Shown: positions 58,718 through 64,000 of the stretch, one piece after another
Numbering within the stretch: position 1 is the stretch's first letter
Layout: each line of letters starts with the position of its first letter
The notes under the pieces: model-generated
What the model saw: only the letters and a program-made list of their open reading frames with translations
The model's database searches: none
What the model was told of the DNA's origin: nothing
Source: Astropecten irregularis
Lineage: Eukaryota > Echinodermata > Asteroidea > Paxillosida > Astropectinidae
Length of the DNA: 64,000 nucleotides
Direction of reading: 5' to 3'
NCBI GenBank assembly: GCA_963971285.1
Contig: OZ020262.1
Location: forward strand, 11,573,308-11,637,307
Position numbers and translations under genes: made by a program

Positions 58718-59508
58718 AGGCCCAGTGGTCCGCAACGTGGCATAATGCTTAATGGACAAACTTGTTATGGCAATTCAACCATGGATTGGAGGTAATACGC
58801 CTTCATGATGAAATTCAATTTCTAGCCAATTCTTACGCTACTCACCTACTGAAATTGAAAACCTGCTGATTTGTCTTCTATTTGGGCAGGACACTACAAA
58901 CTCAGTGTAAAAACTAAGTCCATTCCGGTTGATTCTTGTCCATCCAGAAATAAATAAACTCATCGATGTTTATGGTAGCCCGCCCTCTGTGGGTTTTGAG
59001 AAAATGACCGAAACTGAAAAAAACGGTGATCATAAAATTCCAACCAAGTTTTCGGAATTAAATGTGTTTTGGCAATATCCTACAAAAGAAGAGACTTGGA
59101 CCAGGTTGAATGACGATTTACATCAGGGAGAATGTACCATGATAGTAAAACTGTCGTCTTTAACATTGTAATTTATCTAACGGCGAAATTTTTCTTGTAA
59201 GCTTGCCGTCTATCTCGGCAAATGAGATGGCATATAAAGAGTTCCGTAATTTTAACATGTCCAAATAATTAGCAGTTTTATGAAATTGTTATGGCCCCAT
59301 CAGTGGTTGACACTGTTCAGTGTTAGAGCCAGGTTAAAATCGCTTAGGTTTTGATAAGGACATGATATAAATTTGCTACTCAACTGCTGTAATAATTTAC
59401 TACAAGTACATCCCCTCGGCATCCTTTGTTGGTAAATTAGTTTGCAATAAATACTAAAAACAATAGTCACTTCCTGCTTAGCGGTAATTTCTTTATTATT
59501 ATCCCTGC

Positions 59509-59740
59509 GGCCAATTTCATAAAACTGTTAAGCACACAAATTTGCTTAGCACAAAAATGTCTCGCCCAATAAAACAAACCACCATTGAAAATTCTATTTG
59601 AAATTCATGGTCAGCGAACAACAGCCAAAGAACAATCACAAGTGATACACAACACAACACAATTTGGTTGTTAACCCTGTTTTTTATTAAGACAGAAATG
59701 TCATGCTTAGCACATTTTTGTGCTTCACAGTTTTATGAAT
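59509..59740 (-). mobile_element. MITE family B
   Basis: CGGCCAATTTCATAAAACTG and TTAAGCAC at the left; CACAGTTTTATGAA at the right; the outermost right end has decayed. Confidence 0.78.
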
Positions 59741-59755
59741 CACATTGAAAAATCA

Positions 59756-59850
59756 TTTTGGTTGATTGGTTTACAATTATCTGGATGAATAGGCCTTGGT
59801 ACAGCATTTCAGAGAAAACAATAATCGGTATGTTTCTACCATCACCATCG
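59756..59850 (-). mobile_element. MITE family A internal fragment
   Basis: CAGCATTTCAGAGAAAACA and GGTATGTTTCTACCATCACC match the interior of inverted family A copies (for example 16610-16660). Both ends are lost. Confidence 0.6.
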
Positions 59851-60193
59851 CGGCATCGCCACTACGTAATTACTAATAAAAAAAATGGCATTTACAAATG
59901 ACATGCATCGATGAACATTGCAATAAAAACTTATATTCACATTGTATACGCATTGAATGACCACTATATTAAATTTCAATTCAGCTGTTGGTGATGAACA
60001 AACCGGAAATTATTGTCAAGATAATTTTGCACATTAAAGGTGACACATATAATGAACAGTATTATTACATGTAAACTACCAGTCAATGTACGGACAATCA
60101 GCATAATCAGTATTTGATTCATGCGTAACAGTTCCACTATGAAACTAGACATTTATTTTAAGTGTTTGTGGACGAACACAGAGCTGTTCCGAC

Positions 60194-60199
60194 TTTATT
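60194..60199 (-). terminator. Candidate poly(A) signal of the fucosyltransferase
   Basis: AATAAA on the minus strand, 420 bases after the stop codon. Another follows at 60152-60157. Confidence 0.4.
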
Positions 60200-60350
60200 A
60201 AATTAGCTCAAAGTACTATTCCTAAAAGTTCAATCAAACTGTCATCACAGAAACAACTAAGTCTTGGAGTAGCACAGACATCACACCTACCAGGTTTCAT
60301 GACAATCAATACACTGATCACTATATCGAATACAAATCAGATTTTTTTTA

Positions 60351-60369
60351 TGACGTCATGATGACGTCA
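60351..60369. promoter_or_regulatory. Two CRE palindromes 11 bp apart
   Basis: TGACGTCA at 60351-60358 and again at 60362-60369. This is the full CREB/ATF site, twice, one helical turn apart. It lies about 250 bp past the fucosyltransferase stop, so it may be 3' or belong to another unit. Confidence 0.4.
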
Positions 60370-60618
60370 CAGGTAATTTCACAGCATCATGCATATCTAC
60401 AGGATCTCACAAAGCTTTTACAAAAAGAACCAGTACTATAGCGAAGGAATAATAACAATAGTGAAAAAATCCGAACAAAAGCAATACCTGTTCCGACATC
60501 AGCACTGTCGGAACAGCAAAATAAAAATCAGAACAAAAACTAAACCTGATCCGACATCCGAAAATCAGAACAGCTAATCAGACCCGAACACCTAGTGGTT
60601 GTTCCCACAATCACTTAT

Positions 60619-61468
60619 CTAGTTAAAACTAGTTCTTCCCCAAGGTACAAAACTCTTATTATTTGTGGACCATGTATTGATAAACTTCCCTGCGAGGTTT
60701 TTGCAGCTTCTATAGTACCCACTATCTCCCATCATCCGAAATGGAGGAGGCCATTTCAGGACGAATGGAACAGTCTCACAGAATACTCTGGAGTCTAGCG
60801 GCGGATAGAGCGATGCTACTCTACCCTGCCGTCGCCAGGCATGGTACGTATTGTACATGGTTTCATCCCTGGATAAAGTATGGAGGTAGGACGCCAGACT
60901 TTGCAACGAGTCAAAGTCACTGACGTGGATGAAGGATTTTGGAGGGAGGATTTGCTCGTACGCCTCCTTCCGACCGCCGTACACGATCGGCACGACACCC
61001 GGGCGGAGCGCATTGCTCCAGACCTTCTCCGTAATGTACTCATCACACTCCGCATTCTCGAGTGCAAGATAGAACTTGTAGCTAGCCATCAGTTTGGTGC
61101 AGTTTGCCGACAATGCTGGGAGGCAGGATAAATGTCCACATTTTCCGTAGTTGTCGACCGGTATGTGTTTTGCAAGCTCGTGGACGAACTTGTTGCGGGG
61201 CCAGAAGGTATTGTTGCAATTGCTGGCCATCCATGCAATTACGGCCCCCGTTTTACTGGCCAGCAACCCCTTGGCAGCATTCTTCGTCATCACCTCTTGG
61301 GGCCTGTCGGTCAGGTACACTCCGTAGGGCAACCTGATGTCAGCTTGGGAGTGGTAGGTGATGGAATGGTGGTACTCGATCTTGCTGATATCTTGATCCC
61401 AGAAGGTCATCATCTGTGGGCTCTCAACCCCATAGACAAACCAGTGAACATGCGGATTCAAGACTTTC
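60619..61468 (-). CDS. Alpha-1,3-fucosyltransferase (GT10), catalytic last exon, 5' part missing
   Basis: An exon starting after a long T tract and TTTCAG, ending at TAG (60619), encoding 282 residues. GT10 enzymes move fucose from GDP-fucose to GlcNAc in glycans, in the Golgi lumen. The family motif is clear at about residues 128-162: YKFYLALENAECDEYITEKV then WSNALRPGVVPIVYGG. Just before it are the typical DNYGKCG and the stretch AWMASNC, with Cys positions as in the family; IEYHHSITYHSQADIRLPYG resembles the upstream (M)TYR..SD region. N-glycosylation sites NNT, NCT and NKS are present. The family's usual 360-420 residues include a cytoplasmic tail, membrane anchor and stem; these must be in upstream exons not seen before 64000. 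A few bases beyond the intron start, sequence changes to the DYNLT2B duplicate. Confidence 0.93.
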
Positions 61469-62093
61469 CTGAAACGAAAAAAAAAAAAATCATTAAGAAT
61501 GTTTTGTTATTGCCTTCATACAGACAGATAATGAATGGCAAGTCTTATTTTGGTTTCAAAATAGTATTTGGTTTTCATTTGAATGGCTTTGCAAAATGGG
61601 GGATTTTCACGCATGACTGGGAACCAAAATTTAAAATGAAGAGGCAAACTTGCCCCACATAAACGGTTTGGCTTGGCAAAAAAATTACACCACCAGTTGA
61701 GAGAAAGAAACATAATTATTCGGCACAATAAAACCCATTGAGTAAAAGGTCTGTCAGAAAACGCCCTATGTAAGATTTTGTCGTCCATATTTGATTTTCG
61801 GTTTTGTATGTAATTTGTAATTCCTGTTTGTATATTTTCTACATGTTCCTGCAAAAATAAGAATGAAAAAAAATATGAAAATCATCTTTTATAAGTATTT
61901 GTATTTTGGTGAATTTATATACAGGTCTCGGTCTGGACAGGTATAAGTACATCGTGCAGGTGGTTATAGGCGAACAAAGAGGTGAAGGAGTCAAGTGAGT
62001 TCTTGAAAAGATAAAAATTCATTTTATTGATCAATTTCATCATTATTAGTAGATTATCATCAAATAACCACAAGGGAAACTGACTTTTCTCAG

Positions 62094-62324
62094 GTTGCAG
62101 CATTGCTGCAAGTACCGATAAAATGATCCCTGGATATAGCGGTATGTGAGTGGTTTCATGGTTTCTGACTGCCAAACGAACAAAGATAATTGACTGTTGG
62201 GGACACCACCAACGTAGGGCTGGATGGCTCATTTGGTAGAGCGCCTGTACGGTATTCAGGAGGTTGCTGGTTCGAATCCCGCTCCAGTAAATTTGTCTTT
62301 GTTCACCTTTCAATTACTAGTACT
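62094..62324 (+). mobile_element. SINE2 copy within the duplicate
   Basis: Same as 44760-44990 apart from one base (CCTGTACGG instead of CCTGTACCG). Confidence 0.85.
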
Positions 62325-62651
62325 GGTAGATGATAATGAATACTACAAGTCACACACACTGATGGAAATTACCAAAGACAAATATTAATTCAGCTATTAA
62401 TACACCCTATTAAAACCCCTCAACCTGAAGATCCAGTCAGAATACTTGCATAGTCTTAAAATAAAAAACTTACACAATGTTAATGGTACAGAAAGTGAAA
62501 AATTACGGTAGGTCTTTACAAAACATGTTGAGTTGTGAACTGTAAAATGAGTCCTAAGTTCAAATTTAGTACAAAGTGTTAGTGAGTTGTGTATCAGATT
62601 CCTATAACATGTGTATGAACAGCCTCTCATTGCTTACATCTCAGCTTTCCT

Positions 62652-63080
62652 TTGCATGGGTAACACTGTCCATTGCATGGGTAACACTGTCCATTGCATG
62701 GGTAACACTGTCCATTGCATGGGTAACACTGTCCATTGCATGTGTAACGCTGTCCATTGCATGGCTAACACTGTCCATTGCATGGGTAACACTGTCCATT
62801 GCATGGGTAACACTGTCCATTGCATGGGTAACACTGTCCATTGCATGGGTAACACTATCCATTGCATGGCTAACACTGTCCATTGCATGGCTAACACTGT
62901 CCATTGCATGGGTAACACTGGCCATTGCATGGGTAACACTGGCCATTGCATGGGAAACACTGTCCATTGCATGAGTAACACTGTCCATTGCATGGCTAAC
63001 ACTGTCCTGGTATAGGTACCCATTTCATGGGTAACAACTTCCCATTGCATGGGTAGGTTTCCCATTGCATTGGTAACAGT
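62652..63080. repeat. 21-bp minisatellite within the duplicate, uninterrupted
   Basis: Same TAACACTGTCCATTGCATGGG array as 45318 without the MITE and with five instead of four GGG units in the middle block. Confidence 0.95.
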
Positions 63081-63313
63081 TTCCCATTACAATATACTGT
63101 GCAATATTTATTTACACTTTATTGTGTACTAAAATTGTGTACTAAAATGTATAGAAAACTTATTTGTTTTTATTTGTTTTTTAGGATGGGTTGCAGATGC
63201 TTCTGGGATTCAGACACTGACAATTACGCCCAGGACATCTTCATCAATGTGAGTACTAACTTAAAATTGTGACAACCGTTGCACAGGGCTGACCAAACCA
63301 TTTTGCCACAACC

Positions 63314-63441
63314 TAGGGCCTGTTTGTTTAATAACGCACAGGATCACTGATTCTACTGAGTCGGATGCCATTTTAACGTACCCTGCATAGGACGTTGATC
63401 CCCAAATCTGGGATCCTGTGCGTCAATCAAACAGGCCCCTA
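63314..63441. mobile_element. MITE family J within the duplicate
   Basis: Copy of 46188-46315 carried by the segmental duplication. Confidence 0.85.
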
Positions 63442-64000
63442 ATGTAAGCACTTTACAACCGTTTCAGTGCAGACAGAAGATACTACACAATTTTTTATTT
63501 GTGTGTCCTTTTTCCCCCCATATTTTGCAGGATTCCCTGTTCTGTGTAGCTGCTGCCTTTGGAGTGTTCCATTATTAGAGGGGAATCAGCTGTGTGCTGG
63601 CTGTGAGGGAGCGTTGAGTTCATGAGAGCTAGGTGGACAACAAGACTTGGACCATGAATGGACTATTCCAGGTCAAAAGCCCAGGGGCCGATTTCACTAA
63701 TATTACAGATCTCAATTTTTTTTTAATAATGAATTTAGTTGGCAGTTCTCTTAATTTTGAACCATACAATTTACAAACACTTCAAAGAGACTTGTTTTTG
63801 TATATAAATAATTTGGTTGTATTATATTATTTGGTTCTAGCCATAGTCAATAATGTAGATACCTGAATTTGAAAGTCAAGGCTGGTTTTCTTTTTTCATT
63901 TTGTAATCGTCCAGCCAAAGTTCCTACTTTGGCAATAAAAAAAAGCACTTAAATAACCAAACCACTAGGCCATCCATAGACATAAATAACCTGTGGATGA

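Larger units (their letters stand above)
57512..60618. other. Intergenic stretch between SLC22-like and fucosyltransferase genes
   Basis: Holds a tandem duplication, family B and A copies and AT-rich DNA. An 80-residue open frame at 58929-59171 has no recognisable family and no splice context; I do not call it. Confidence 0.5.
61925..63578 (+). pseudogene. Partial DYNLT2B copy, exons 3-5 only
   Basis: Exons 61925-61994, 63185-63248 and 63531-63578 are identical in coding sequence to 44591-44660, 46059-46122 and 46405-46452, splice sites included. Exons 1-2, and hence the start codon and N-terminal half of the Tctex fold, are absent upstream; 60619-61468 holds a different gene on the other strand. 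No frame damage is present, which points to a very recent event or to an assembly artefact (the same locus twice). The poly(A) signal is copied at 63934. Confidence 0.85.
61757..64000 (+). repeat. Duplicated segment, copy 2 (runs off the window)
   Basis: Direct copy of 44423-46874 beginning at GAAAACGCCCTATG, the last bases of a family C terminal repeat. It lacks the 226-bp MITE and has one more 21-bp unit. It lies in what should be the intron upstream of the fucosyltransferase exon. Confidence 0.97.

Noticed and set aside
58929-59171. 80-residue open frame (MILVHPEINKL...)
   Set aside because: No family resemblance, splice context or GC shift; lies between MITE copies. Chance cannot be excluded.
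61132-61662. Plus-strand open frame of 176 residues
   Set aside because: It is antisense to the fucosyltransferase exon and runs across its splice acceptor.
1-64000. CRISPR arrays, prokaryotic operons, integrated virus genomes
   Set aside because: No regularly spaced repeats with unique spacers, no ribosome-binding-site-led gene series, and no viral polymerase or capsid sequence seen. All genes are spliced animal genes.

Overview
The window looks like a piece of a marine invertebrate deuterostome chromosome, most probably an echinoderm. Genes are small-exon and intron-rich with standard GT-AG junctions. The DNA is AT-rich and saturated with short TIR elements, tRNA-derived SINEs and the palindromic word GTACATGTAC. 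No bacterial-style operon, phage or CRISPR signal is present. The species assignment is an inference from these features.

Genes, left to right. (1) 826-4758, minus: two coding exons of an MCF2/MCF2L (Dbl/DBS)-type Rho guanine-nucleotide exchange factor, start of the Sec14-like domain only. (2) 13309-13457, minus: a possible single WD40-like exon, weak. (3) 30395-30988, minus: an unrecognised protein with a Cys-rich patch and a strongly basic patch. (4) 36280-46452, plus: complete five-exon DYNLT2B (TCTEX1D2), a ciliary dynein-2 light chain. (5) 49028-57511, minus: complete ten-exon SLC22-type organic ion transporter of 496 residues. (6) 60619-61468, minus: catalytic last exon of a GT10 alpha-1,3-fucosyltransferase. 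(7) 61757-64000, plus: a near-identical direct copy of 44423-46874 that carries only DYNLT2B exons 3-5.

The stretches 4.8-30 kb and 31-36 kb have almost no coding signal. They hold layered transposable elements: a TTAA-flanked MITE family with about twelve copies, a GGGGCCAATTTCAT family, a GGGCGTTTTCGAAACGG family, a 1400-bp hAT-like element with an 8-bp target duplication, two SINE families, a LINE 3' end and several minisatellites.

The most interesting observations are these. A roughly 6-kb composite inverted-repeat element fills most of DYNLT2B intron 1, and its 542-bp tandem core carries three RFX X-box palindromes plus forkhead-type sites, the classic ciliary-gene regulatory pair. The 3' part of DYNLT2B is duplicated with one copy carrying a 226-bp MITE and the other its precise empty site. 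A LINE 3' end abuts the SLC22 stop codon. A hammerhead-core-like hairpin lies at 29196-29241. The genes do not form an obvious pathway; they are ordinary neighbours.
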